A stretch of DNA of 32,008 nucleotides from Prevotella sp. (GTDB taxonomy: Bacteria; Bacteroidota; Bacteroidia; Bacteroidales; Bacteroidaceae): the NCBI GenBank assembly GCA_022788105.1, contig JALEVZ010000076.1, forward strand, positions 1 through 32,008, given 5' to 3'. A program made the position numbers and the translations under genes. Under the pieces are notes generated by a model that was given only the letters and a program-made list of their open reading frames with translations, searched no databases and was not told the DNA's origin. Below, piece by piece: positions 23,863 through 31,813 of this stretch; position 1 is the stretch's first letter; every line of letters begins with the position of its first letter.

Positions 23863-25924
23863 TTCTTTCAAGTAATGCGTCTATGGTCGGCTCCTGACCG
23901 CGGAAACGCTTGTATAGCGTCATCGGGTGCTCTGTGCCTCCCTTCGACAATATGTTGTCTCTGAAGCTTTGTGCTGTCTTTTGGTCAAATATGCCGTTCT
24001 GTTTGAACACGCTGAACGCGTCGGCGTCAAGCACTTCTGCCCATTTATAGCTGTAATATCCTGCTGCGTAGCCTCCTGCCATGATGTGGCTGAACTGCAC
24101 CGTCATGCAGGTGTCTTTTAGTTGCGGCATGACCATAGCCTTTTCCCATGCCTTCTTCTCAAAGGCGACGATGTCTTCTGTGAACGGAGTCTGCTTGGTG
24201 TAGTATGCCATGTCGAGCAATCCGAAGCTCACTTGGCGCAGACAACCATATGCTGCCATGAAGTTGCGGCTCTTCACGATGCGTTCTATCAGCTCGTCGG
24301 GTATAGGTTCGCCCGTCTTATAGTGGAAGGCGAAGGTGCGTAGGAAGTCTTTCTCCACAGCGTAGTTCTCCATAAACTGCGATGGCAGCTCCACAAAGTC
24401 CCACCACACGTTGGTGCCGCTAAGACTTTCGAAGCGTGTGTTGGCAAACATGCCGTGCAGAGAGTGACCGAACTCGTGTAGGAAGGTCTCCACTTCTCCG
24501 AGTGTGAGGAGTGCTGGCTTTTCCGCTGTTGGCTTTGTGAAGTTCATCACCACGCTGACATGAGGTCTTACGTTGTTGCCCTTGCGGTCAATCCACTGAC
24601 CTTGAAACTCGGTCATCCATGCTCCTCCTTGCTTGCCTTTGCGTGGGTAGAAGTCTGCATAGAGTACCGCCAGGTAGCTCCCGTCCTTGTCAAACACTTC
24701 GTATGCCTTCACGTCGGGGTGGTAGACTGGTATGTCTGTGTTCTCCTTGAAGGTGATTCCGTATAGAGTTGTTGCCAGTCCGAAAACGCCCTTTATCACG
24801 TTTTTAAGCTCGAAATAGGGTCGCAGCATCTCCGCATCGAGGTTGTAGCGCTCCATTTGCAGCTTGTGCGAATAGTAGCTGAAGTCCCACGGCTCTACCG
24901 TGAAGTTGTCGCCTTCAAGTTTATGCGCCAGTTCCCTTATCTCTTCAACCTCCTTTTCCGCCGTGGGTTTGTAGGCATCGATAAGGTCGTTGAGCAGTTT
25001 GTAGACGTTTTGCGTATTGCTTGCCATGCGGTGTTTCAGCACATAGTCGGCATAAGTGTCGTTGCCGAGCAGCTGTGCAATCTCCCGTCGCAGGTTCACG
25101 ATGCGCTTGCAAATCTCTATGTTGTTCTCTTTGTTGTCGTGTGTACACTCCGTGTTCTTCGCCATGTATAGCTGTCGGCGCAGTTCGCGCTGCTTGGAGT
25201 ATGTCATAAACGGCGAGTAACTGGGGTAGTCGAGAGTGAAAATCCAACCCTCTTCGTTCTCTTCTGCCGCGTTTTGTGCCGCTGCTTCAATGGCGGTGTC
25301 GGGCAGTCCGTCGAGCTGAGCCTTGTCTGTGATGTGCAGTTTGAAAGCCTTGTTTTCTTTCAGCAGGTTCTGTGAAAACTGCAACGACAGCATGCTTGCT
25401 TCCTCTGTGAGTGTGCGCAGCCGTTCCTTGTCTTCGTCGTTTAACAATGCTCCGCTACGTACGAAACCGTCGTAGCAGTTGTCAAGCAGCATCTTCTCTT
25501 CCGGAGTAAGTTCGCGGTGGTGTTCGTAGACGTATTTTATACGCTCGAAAAGCCGTTTGTTCAGCCTTACGTCGTTTGAGTGTTTCGTAAGAATGGGACT
25601 CATTTTTTGAGCCAACTCGTCCAGCTCATCGCTTGTCTCGGCGCTGAGCATACATGAGAACACGTTCGACACTCTATCAAGCAAGTCGTAGTAGTGGTTG
25701 CCTTTCTCGTTGTCGATGCGTACTATTGTGTTTTCAAATGTCGGCTCTTCAGGGTTGTTGACAGTCTTTTCTATCTCTTCGTCGTCCCGTCTGATGCCTT
25801 CCATGAATGCTTCCTCATAGTCGTCGAGCGCAATGCGGTCGAACGGTACTGTGTCGTGGGGAGTATTGTATGGTTCAAAAAACGGATTCTTTCTATTAAT
25901 GTCTCTCTGGGTTGTGTCGCACAT
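23846..25924 (-). CDS. M3-family zinc metallopeptidase (Dcp/oligopeptidase A-like)
   Basis: This 692-aa protein matches the M3 thimet family along its length: PHDTVPFDRIALDDYEEAF at the N-terminus and the zinc motif HEFGHSLHGMF (HExxH, around residue 480) with the downstream Glu in SLSGTNVWWDFVELPSQFME. Family members are dipeptidyl carboxypeptidases or oligopeptidases that finish peptide breakdown. No signal peptide is seen, so it should be cytoplasmic. First gene of a block with the deaminase, protease and cyclo-ligase. Confidence 0.94.
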   Translation of the reverse strand: MCDTTQRDINRKNPFFEPYNTPHDTVPFDRIALDDYEEAFMEGIRRDDEEIEKTVNNPEEPTFENTIVRIDNEKGNHYYDLLDRVSNVFSCMLSAETSDELDELAQKMSPILTKHSNDVRLNKRLFERIKYVYEHHRELTPEEKMLLDNCYDGFVRSGALLNDEDKERLRTLTEEASMLSLQFSQNLLKENKAFKLHITDKAQLDGLPDTAIEAAAQNAAEENEEGWIFTLDYPSYSPFMTYSKQRELRRQLYMAKNTECTHDNKENNIEICKRIVNLRREIAQLLGNDTYADYVLKHRMASNTQNVYKLLNDLIDAYKPTAEKEVEEIRELAHKLEGDNFTVEPWDFSYYSHKLQMERYNLDAEMLRPYFELKNVIKGVFGLATTLYGITFKENTDIPVYHPDVKAYEVFDKDGSYLAVLYADFYPRKGKQGGAWMTEFQGQWIDRKGNNVRPHVSVVMNFTKPTAEKPALLTLGEVETFLHEFGHSLHGMFANTRFESLSGTNVWWDFVELPSQFMENYAVEKDFLRTFAFHYKTGEPIPDELIERIVKSRNFMAAYGCLRQVSFGLLDMAYYTKQTPFTEDIVAFEKKAWEKAMVMPQLKDTCMTVQFSHIMAGGYAAGYYSYKWAEVLDADAFSVFKQNGIFDQKTAQSFRDNILSKGGTEHPMTLYKRFRGQEPTIDALLERNGIKR

Positions 25925-25957
25925 ACTAAACGCTTATAATTGCTTTCTAAATTAATG

Positions 25958-25965
25958 CAAATTTA
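25958..25965 (-). promoter_or_regulatory. -7 box for the M3 peptidase gene
   Basis: Minus strand TAAATTTG fits TAnnTTTG, about 34 nt upstream of the ATG; the -33 is not clear. Confidence 0.5.
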
Positions 25966-26054
25966 GCAATTTTCTTACAGAAGTCTTCTGTATCTGTCTT
26001 AATTTAACTTTAATTTGTAAGAAAGGTTACTGTTATTATTTGGAAATGGTGTAA

Positions 26055-26210
26055 GAAAGGTACTGACGGAATACTGAAAAGGCGTAGAACGAACAAATAA
26101 AAGGCGTAGAACGAACAAATAAAAGGCGTAGAACGAACAAATAAAAGGCGTAGAACGAACAAATAAAAGGCGCAGACCGAACACAGAAAGGACACAGAAA
26201 GAATAGTTAA
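26055..26210. repeat. 22-bp tandem array, about 7 units
   Basis: Units start at 26055 (diverged), 26077, 26099, 26121, 26143 (four identical, core AAAAGGCGTAGAACGAAC), 26165 (diverged) and 26187 (diverged). It lies between the Crp-type gene and the M3 peptidase gene, about 65 bp past the Crp stop, and is the main content of this 350-bp gap. It creates two false 61-aa frames in the ORF track. Confidence 0.95.
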
Positions 26211-26274
26211 AAGCAGCAGATTACGTTCCGAAAATGCTGCCTTCTATGTGTGGTGAAAGCAGTTTGTCTTTCTG

Positions 26275-26961
26275 TTAAGAGTGCGGTTCGATAGCCTTTT
26301 CGAGTTGCTTGACTATTATTTTGTTGCGCATTAGTTCAATCAGCCCCTCGCTTTCCATTGCGTGAAGCTCTTTGGAAATGTTGAGACGCGGCGCGTTGAG
26401 TTCCTTCGCAAGATGTGCCATCTTTATGATGACAGTCTTTTCTCCAGCAGGAAGCATGCAGCGAGTGTACACAAATCTCACTATGCGCCCACGAAGGGTG
26501 TCGGGAGTGTGGCGCCACGGCATGCGCGCCAGCCTTTGGACTTGTGAAGAAATGGTGTTGAGCAGGTTAATACGGAATATCTGGTAGTGGTCCGAAAGGC
26601 TCACTACATCTTTCTTCGGAATATAAACGATGGTAGACTTTTCCTTCGTTACGAATGTGCGCGAATAGCGCGGCGACAGACCGAACACACGCTCAGGCTG
26701 TATGACGCCGGGAGAAGGAAACGTCTCTTCCACCGTGTAGCTGTGGTCGTCAGACTCTGTTATGACAGACAGCTTGCCGCTTGCCACGATTATCAGACCG
26801 TTGCACGGCTCGTCAGCAGCGACCACTATCCGTTTCTCGCTGTAGACATGGTGTGCAATCTTGTGGTTGGACATCAGCTCGTCAATGTCGTTGCCACTCA
26901 TTCCGAGGAACAGTGGCAGCGCCATCATTTGCTTACTGATGTTTTCTGTCTTGTCTTTCAA
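26275..26961 (-). CDS. Crp/Fnr-family transcription regulator
   Basis: This 228-aa protein has an N-terminal cyclic-nucleotide-binding-like barrel (about 15-125) and a C-terminal winged helix (about 150-222, RGRIVRFVYTRCML then LAKELNAPRLNISKELHAME). The phosphate-binding loop of true cAMP sensors (FGE...RSA) is not present; the region reads PERVFGLSPRYSRTF, so the ligand is probably not cAMP. No Cys cluster for an Fe-S centre is seen. It lies 37 nt after apbE on the same strand and may be read from that transcript. Confidence 0.9.
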   Translation of the reverse strand: MKDKTENISKQMMALPLFLGMSGNDIDELMSNHKIAHHVYSEKRIVVAADEPCNGLIIVASGKLSVITESDDHSYTVEETFPSPGVIQPERVFGLSPRYSRTFVTKEKSTIVYIPKKDVVSLSDHYQIFRINLLNTISSQVQRLARMPWRHTPDTLRGRIVRFVYTRCMLPAGEKTVIIKMAHLAKELNAPRLNISKELHAMESEGLIELMRNKIIVKQLEKAIEPHS

Positions 26962-26998
26962 TGCTATCGTTGAAAATGAAATGTGACGTGACGCAGGC

Positions 26999-28021
26999 TC
27001 ATTTGCCGTCGATTATCTTACCCTTCATCGATGGAGAACTCCACACTTTGTACTTCCCGTCCTTGTCTGCGTAGATGAAGTAAGCCATAAGTTGCGGATT
27101 ACGTTCCAATACTTTCTTTGCCTTCTCTATGCCCATGACCATAAACGATGTAGCATAGGCGTCGGCGGTAGCACAGCGGTTGGCTACCACCGTGGCAGAA
27201 AGCAGAGAGTGTTGCACAGGGAATCCGCTCTTCGGGTCTATGGTGTGTGCGTATTTGCGTCCGTTTTTGAAGTAGAAGTTGCGATAGTTGCCGCTTGTTG
27301 CCATAGCCTTGTCGGTGATGTTGAGCACTGTCTGCAGCTCCTTGCTGGTGTTTGTAGAGTCGTCGGAAGGCTTGGTCACACCAATCTTCCATGGCACACG
27401 CTTCTCGCTGATGCCGCTCGTAACCACCTCACCGCCTATTTCCACCATGAAGTTTTCTATTCCTTGACGGCGCATATAGTCTGCCACGACGTCGCAACCA
27501 TATCCCTTTGCGATGGCTCCACAGTCGAGCATGGTGCGCGGGTCGCTCTTTTTCACCTTTCCATCGTTGAGGCTCACCTTGTCAAAGCCAACAAACGCCT
27601 TCAGACTGTCTATCTTTTCTTTTGTCGGCAGGGTGCCGTTTTTGAATCCGAATCCCCATGCGTTGACGAGCGGTGCCACCGTTATGTCGAACGCTCCGTC
27701 CGTGTCGGCAGATATTTTCTCTGCCAATGTGAACACGTCGGTGAACATCTTGCCTACGGTAATAGGCTCATTGTTGTTTATTCTTGTTATCTCCGATTTC
27801 TTGTTAAACATCGACAGGGCGGCATCTACCTTGTTCAGTTCCGCCACAATCTCGTTGTTGAGACTTTTGTCGTGCTGGTAGGTGATGTGGTAAACCGTGC
27901 CAAAAATGAATCCTGTGTCATACTGGTAGGGTGTGTTGCGCTGCTTGCTTATTATGTTGACTGTCGCTCCTATGAGGAACAACAGGAACAGAAGTTTCAA
28001 CCAAAATTTTTTCTTGTCCAT
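26999..28021 (-). CDS. apbE: FAD:protein FMN transferase (ApbE)
   Basis: The track starts at 28099, but ATG 28021 (MDKKKFWLKLLFLLFLIGA) gives a proper signal anchor and 340 aa. ApbE attaches FMN to a Thr or Ser of target proteins such as NqrB/NqrC and RnfG outside the cytoplasm. Hallmarks: TVYHITYQ, DCGAIAKGYGCDVVADYM, FMVEIGGEVV, HTIDPKSGFPVQ and the metal-site ATADAYATSFMVMG. No Nqr or Rnf genes are nearby. The 130-nt gap upstream holds a degenerate repeat. Confidence 0.94.
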   Translation of the reverse strand: MDKKKFWLKLLFLLFLIGATVNIISKQRNTPYQYDTGFIFGTVYHITYQHDKSLNNEIVAELNKVDAALSMFNKKSEITRINNNEPITVGKMFTDVFTLAEKISADTDGAFDITVAPLVNAWGFGFKNGTLPTKEKIDSLKAFVGFDKVSLNDGKVKKSDPRTMLDCGAIAKGYGCDVVADYMRRQGIENFMVEIGGEVVTSGISEKRVPWKIGVTKPSDDSTNTSKELQTVLNITDKAMATSGNYRNFYFKNGRKYAHTIDPKSGFPVQHSLLSATVVANRCATADAYATSFMVMGIEKAKKVLERNPQLMAYFIYADKDGKYKVWSSPSMKGKIIDGK

Positions 28022-28086
28022 ATCGATGTTCTTGATTCTTGACTTTATAAGCCGTTGTAGAGTCTTGCTGTAAGACGTGTTGTGCA

Positions 28087-28150
28087 ACCGTCGGGGCATC
28101 GGTCGCCGCCGTAGGGCATGGTGTCAACATGCGCCGTAGGGCGCAATGAC
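28087..28150. repeat. Degenerate CCGTAGGGC repeat, 3 units
   Basis: Units ACCGTCGGGGCAT, GCCGTAGGGCAT and GCCGTAGGGCGC begin near 28087, 28108 and 28133 (spacings 21 and 25 bp). The array starts immediately after the stop of the DUF6048 gene on the minus strand. Confidence 0.5.
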
Positions 28151-28151
28151 A

Positions 28152-28832
28152 TTATATTTCCACTATCACGTTGAATGTACCGCCAAGACGAGTGCCGCCC
28201 TGCTTGCCGAAACCAGGTACATACCATGTATTGCCGTAGTCGCCGTCGTTGTTTGACAGACGCTTGCGGTAGCGCACACTCCATCCCAAACGTATCGGAC
28301 CGAATATCTTAGCATCGACACCTACCGATGCTTCCAACCAGTGGTAGTTGCACTTCACCCCGCTGATGTTGTAGTCGCCAGCGTCGCCCCATACCGGGTC
28401 TTTTACTCCAGTAGAGAACGCGTCGTACTCAAAATAGGTGAAGGCATATCGTGCTCCGAGATATATGCGGTAGTCGTCATGCTTGTTTTTCATCATGTTC
28501 AAGTCCATGCCGACCCTGAAATAAGGCGCGCTGGTCTTGTATGTGATGCGTGTGGTGGCATTTTCGGCGTTGGCTTTGCCCAGTCCCACTTCTACGATGG
28601 GGAAGAATTTGTCGCGTAGGTTTACCCTCAACGCCGCCTCATATTGTCCGTAGTCGCTGAAGGCGAGCTGTGCGAGTCCCACCATGTCGGCAGACACGGA
28701 GATGCCGCGAAACAGCGCCACGCTGTCTTTCTGCTGCTTTGTCGCGTCCTTGTCGCCCGTTCCGGGTGCCGCATGCAGACTTGGTGCAGACAGCGCCAAG
28801 CCCAATGCAATGGCTATGAGGGTTTTATTCAT
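28152..28832 (-). CDS. DUF6048 protein, probable outer-membrane beta-barrel
   Basis: ATG 28832 (MNKTLIAIALGLALSAPSLHA) gives a signal peptide and 226 aa; the track's 28886 start adds an unlikely extension. The mature protein has alternating hydrophobic beta strands (KFFPIVEVGLGKA, FRVGMDLNMMKN, IYLGARYAFTYFEY, LEASVGVDAKIFGPIRLGW) fitting a small barrel; it ends TFNVIVEI. Its start overlaps the end of the DUF6452 lipoprotein gene by 8 nt, so the two likely act together. Function unknown. Confidence 0.82.
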   Translation of the reverse strand: MNKTLIAIALGLALSAPSLHAAPGTGDKDATKQQKDSVALFRGISVSADMVGLAQLAFSDYGQYEAALRVNLRDKFFPIVEVGLGKANAENATTRITYKTSAPYFRVGMDLNMMKNKHDDYRIYLGARYAFTYFEYDAFSTGVKDPVWGDAGDYNISGVKCNYHWLEASVGVDAKIFGPIRLGWSVRYRKRLSNNDGDYGNTWYVPGFGKQGGTRLGGTFNVIVEI

Positions 28833-29313
28833 TGTCTTCTTTAAGTCTGATGATGAGGTTCGCAATCTGTGTGTTATATGTGACATGGCTGTTGTTGGTC
28901 TCTATAGATGCAATCCTGTGTGTGGTGTGGCTGACCTTCGTTATCTCATGGAATAACATTGGGTTGCAGTCCACCGATTCGAAATGCGGCACGTTGGTCT
29001 TTGTCACTCTCACCGTGTCTATAACATGTGCCTTTGTGGCCTTGTCTTTGAAGTCGAAGTAGAAGCTATCGCACTCGTGGACATAGCTCATCGGCAACAT
29101 TATGCTGTCGATGTCGCACACGCGGTTTACCAGCACAGAGTCGGTGTCGTCCATCCTGGTGGTAGACACGGTCAGTGTGTCGCTTGACAGCTTGCCGTCT
29201 CCCATCCTGCAAGTCATCATAACGCGGCTGTTGAGCGGGCAGTCTATAGACGAGCAGGCAACAAAGGCAGCCGCGAGAGTCAAGAGCAGGGCGTTGATTA
29301 CTGTTTTACGCAT
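28825..29313 (-). CDS. DUF6452 lipoprotein
   Basis: The true start is ATG 29313 (MRKTVINALLLTLAAAFVAC), with the lipidated Cys at 20, giving 162 aa; the 257-aa track frame overruns the upstream gene. The mature start SSIDCPLNSRVMMTCRM is typical of DUF6452. The protein is beta-rich. It overlaps both neighbours (GT2 by 16 nt, DUF6048 by 8 nt), so the operon is tightly coupled. Likely partner of the DUF6048 barrel. Confidence 0.83.
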   Translation of the reverse strand: MRKTVINALLLTLAAAFVACSSIDCPLNSRVMMTCRMGDGKLSSDTLTVSTTRMDDTDSVLVNRVCDIDSIMLPMSYVHECDSFYFDFKDKATKAHVIDTVRVTKTNVPHFESVDCNPMLFHEITKVSHTTHRIASIETNNSHVTYNTQIANLIIRLKEDNE

Positions 29314-30263
29314 CTCAGTGTTTTTTCTATCTGATAGTCGTTGCGGTTCTGTGACGAACGGCTTACGAGGTCGCCAATGAAGCCTGCGAGGAACAGCTGT
29401 GTTCCAATCATCATCATGGTGAGTGCAATGTAGAAGTACGGCGACTCGGTGACGAGACGCTGCGGTATGCCCTGTGAGAGACACCACAGCTTGTCGGCGC
29501 CAATGATGAATGCCGACACAAAGCCGATGAGGAACATCAGTGTGCCGAGGAAGCCGAACACATGCATCGGCTTTTTGCCGAAGTTGCTTAAGAACCAAAG
29601 GGTTATGAGGTCGAGATAGCCGTTGAAGAAACGGTTGAGTCCGAACTTCGACTTGCCGTATTTGCGTGCTTGATGATGTACTACCTTCTCGCCAATCTTG
29701 TCAAAACCAGCGTTCTTGGCGAGGTAGGGGATGTAGCGGTGCATCTCTCCATACACCTCAATGTTCTTCACCACTTCGTTTCTGTAAGCCTTCAGGCCAC
29801 AGTTGAAGTCGTGCAGGTTGTGTATGCCACTAATCTTACGCGCTGTGGCGTTGAAGAGTTTGGTTGGCAAAGTCTTGGATAGCGGGTCGTAACGCTTCTG
29901 CTTATAGCCAGACACGAGGTCGTAGCCGTCTTCGGTTATCATCTTGTACAGCTCCGGAATCTCGTCGGGTGAGTCCTGAAGGTCGGCGTCCATGGTGATT
30001 ACCACGTCGCCCTGTGCCTCCTTGAATCCGCAGTACAGTGCGGGGCTTTTGCCGTAGTTGCGGCGAAACTTTATGCCCTTCACGTTCTCTGACTGGTGGC
30101 TGAGGTCTTCTATCACCTGCCATGAATTGTCGGTAGAGCCGTCATTGACGAATATTACTTCAAAACTGAAACCGTTAGCTTTCATCACCCGCTCTATCCA
30201 TTTGTAGAGTTCTGGCAACGATTCTTCTTCGTTGTATAGTGGAACGACAACTGTAATGTCCAT
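29298..30263 (-). CDS. GT2-family glycosyltransferase (DPM1/GtrB-like)
   Basis: This 321-aa protein has a GT-A domain with VVVPLYNEEESLPELYKWIE, VNDGSTDNS and the metal motif DADLQD, followed by two C-terminal membrane helices (HVFGFLGTLMFLIGFVSAFI and YFYIALTMMMIGTQLFLAGF). Relatives move a sugar from a nucleotide donor to undecaprenyl phosphate on the cytoplasmic face. The GtrA-like gene at 8.2 kb is a possible but distant partner. It follows the DUF4199 gene by 77 nt. Confidence 0.92.
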   Translation of the reverse strand: MDITVVVPLYNEEESLPELYKWIERVMKANGFSFEVIFVNDGSTDNSWQVIEDLSHQSENVKGIKFRRNYGKSPALYCGFKEAQGDVVITMDADLQDSPDEIPELYKMITEDGYDLVSGYKQKRYDPLSKTLPTKLFNATARKISGIHNLHDFNCGLKAYRNEVVKNIEVYGEMHRYIPYLAKNAGFDKIGEKVVHHQARKYGKSKFGLNRFFNGYLDLITLWFLSNFGKKPMHVFGFLGTLMFLIGFVSAFIIGADKLWCLSQGIPQRLVTESPYFYIALTMMMIGTQLFLAGFIGDLVSRSSQNRNDYQIEKTLRCVKQ

Positions 30264-30340
30264 AATCTCTGTTATTTAGGGTTATTATTTTTCTTCGGTT
30301 CTTGCCGCTGCATGTCGCGGCGGCGGTGTCTTGTGATGCG

Positions 30341-30862
30341 TTACTGTCTCTTTGTGCGGCGGCACATGACGGCAATCGGCAGTCCTACAATTACTCCTGT
30401 GAGTATGTTCTGCATCATGAAGATGAATGCCCAGTTGATGGGCGACAGCTCTTGCATCAGCTTGAGTGTAGCCTTCAGGTCGTCGGTAGATACGCCAGCT
30501 TGGCTATATGCGTTTTCAAGTGCTGTGGCAGATGCCTGCAACGTTGTGAAAAACGTGCCGTGGTCGAGAAACTTGAAGTACAGAAACTGCACTACGGCAA
30601 AGATGATTGACGCATAAACGAATGTGTACACGCTGAAGCAGTAGCCTCTGCGCAGCGATATGGCTCCGTCGAGGGCATAGTTTCTGAATGAGCACAGACG
30701 CCATCCTACAAAGAATGGTGTTGCCAGCGCTAACAGATTGCCAATCGTGCTCTCCGGCATGAACATCATGGCGGCAAAGCTCAGTGTCCATAGCAGTGCC
30801 AGAAAGGCTCCGTCCTGGCGTGCAAACGCCTTGACTTGTATGAAATCTTCAATTTTTATCAT
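30341..30862 (-). CDS. DUF4199 membrane protein
   Basis: The 173-aa protein has four membrane segments (about 20-35, 40-55, 72-95 and 142-165), with a soluble loop (TTLQASATALENAYSQAG) between the third and fourth. DUF4199 genes often precede a DPM1-like glycosyltransferase in Bacteroidota, as here. Function unknown. It has its own consensus promoter and heads the operon with GT2, DUF6452 and DUF6048. Confidence 0.87.
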   Translation of the reverse strand: MIKIEDFIQVKAFARQDGAFLALLWTLSFAAMMFMPESTIGNLLALATPFFVGWRLCSFRNYALDGAISLRRGYCFSVYTFVYASIIFAVVQFLYFKFLDHGTFFTTLQASATALENAYSQAGVSTDDLKATLKLMQELSPINWAFIFMMQNILTGVIVGLPIAVMCRRTKRQ

Positions 30863-30890
30863 TAAAAGACCGATGTTTTATAAAACGCTA

Positions 30891-30922
30891 CAAAGTTACA
30901 GTAAATCGGGTGAAGCACAAAA
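30891..30922 (-). promoter_or_regulatory. Promoter of the DUF4199-GT2 operon
   Basis: Minus strand TTTTG (30918-30922), a 19-nt spacer and TAACTTTG (30891-30898), about 29 nt before the ATG. Confidence 0.82.
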
Positions 30923-30995
30923 TAAAAGTGCCCTTTTCTTTGTTGTAGCGACTTGTTAGTGAATGTTGTTGCTTCGTTGTTTTGTTGTGGGTGAT

Positions 30996-31271
30996 TCATG
31001 GTTGCTCTTGCGCCATCATGTGTTCAAGTGTTTCCACCGCCTTAGGCATGTCGCTGGCGAATGTGGTGTGCGACAGCAGAAACCTGTCGTTGCCGGCAGA
31101 CAATGCTGTGTATAGTGCCTTGTTCATACTCTCTACATATTGCGCCACGGCATATTCTATGTCGTCTTTTTGCCATTCCATGGTGGAGTGGAGGTATATG
31201 CGCCATTTCTGGTGCAGCAGACAGTACGTCTGTTCAATGCTGTCTTTCGTTATCTGTATGTTGTCTGTCAT
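30996..31271 (-). CDS. Small hypothetical protein, 91 aa
   Basis: A soluble, mostly helical protein (IEQTYCLLHQKWRIYLHST, DDIEYAVAQYVESMNKALYT), no signal peptide, no family recognised. A -7 box lies 90 nt upstream and the frame is not shared with another gene, so I take it as real. Copy C of the dispersed element lies just beyond that promoter, as copy B does for the other small unknown gene. Confidence 0.6.
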   Translation of the reverse strand: MTDNIQITKDSIEQTYCLLHQKWRIYLHSTMEWQKDDIEYAVAQYVESMNKALYTALSAGNDRFLLSHTTFASDMPKAVETLEHMMAQEQP

Positions 31272-31360
31272 GTCTTTTTCGTTGTCTTCGACGCTGTTAC
31301 AGCTTATGTGTAGCCCTTGTTGGGCGTGTAGAAAAGCCGTGTGTTGTCAGAATCGTACCG

Positions 31361-31368
31361 CAAAGGTA
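31361..31368 (-). promoter_or_regulatory. -7 box for the 91-aa gene
   Basis: Minus strand TACCTTTG, consensus match; -33 unclear. Confidence 0.55.
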
Positions 31369-31400
31369 GTGCATTTCTTTTCAATATTTGCGCAGTGTAC

Positions 31401-31606
31401 ATATTTTTGCGGTTTTTGTGACATTTTGTTACTATTTCCTTGCGTTGGCTAACGCCAATTCTTAACGTATGTTAAAATCATGGTGACGTTCCCATTAGGC
31501 CCCTTTGACGTCCTCATTAGGCTCCTTTGACGTCGCCACTACGGCCCTTTGGCAAGCCCGAAAGGGTGCTTTCATTTTGTCAGTTGGCGCCCGTCGCAAA
31601 ATGGGC
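31401..31606 (+). repeat. Dispersed ~205-bp element, copy C
   Basis: It has TTTTTGTGACATTTTG, AACGCCAATTCTTAACG, the box TTAACGTATGTTAA (31462-31475), GGTGACGTTCCCA, three 22-bp units (types CATTAGGCCCCTTTGACGTC, CATTAGGCTCCTTTGACGTC and CACTACGGCCCTTTGG), CAAGCCCGAAAGG, and CTTTCATTTTGTCAGTTGGC. It holds most of the 542-bp gap before ftsY. Edges approximate. Confidence 0.8.
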
Positions 31607-31786
31607 GTCTCGTTATTGCTTTTTCGAGTGGCAGTATTCCTGTCGTGCAGACACACAGACGGCGTTTCTGCTTTGTGCTCTTGTCAGAAAAGGGGTTATG
31701 CGTGGGCTCGCGCCTTGCATGCAATGTTTATAAACGTTTGTACGAAAATAAATTGCAAATATCTGCGTGTTACGGATTTTATTTGT

Positions 31787-31794
31787 TAATTTTG
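31787..31794 (+). promoter_or_regulatory. -7 box of ftsY
   Basis: Plus strand TAATTTTG, 20 nt before the ATG; the -33 match is weak (TCTG). Confidence 0.6.
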
Positions 31795-31813
31795 CAATAA
31801 ATAAGAATACACA

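Noticed and set aside
25999-26195. Two 61-aa ORFs with FVLRLLFVRS repeats
   Set aside because: They are translations of the 22-bp array in two frames.
26055-26210. Possible CRISPR or iteron origin
   Set aside because: No spacers, and no replication initiator gene nearby; the same 22-bp period occurs at many other gene ends.
27092-28042. 316-aa plus-strand ORF
   Set aside because: It is antisense to apbE, whose motifs are complete; the frame is a shadow.
28022-28099. N-terminal extension of ApbE in the ORF track
   Set aside because: The extension is Arg/Lys-rich without similarity, and the downstream ATG gives a clean signal anchor.
29314-29598. N-terminal extension of the DUF6452 ORF
   Set aside because: It overlaps the GT2 gene in another frame; the ATG at 29313 starts a standard lipoprotein signal.
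31505-31800. Overlapping plus-strand ORFs of 94, 83 and 68 aa before ftsY
   Set aside because: They arise inside and beside element C, overlap one another in different frames, and show no family or start signal.
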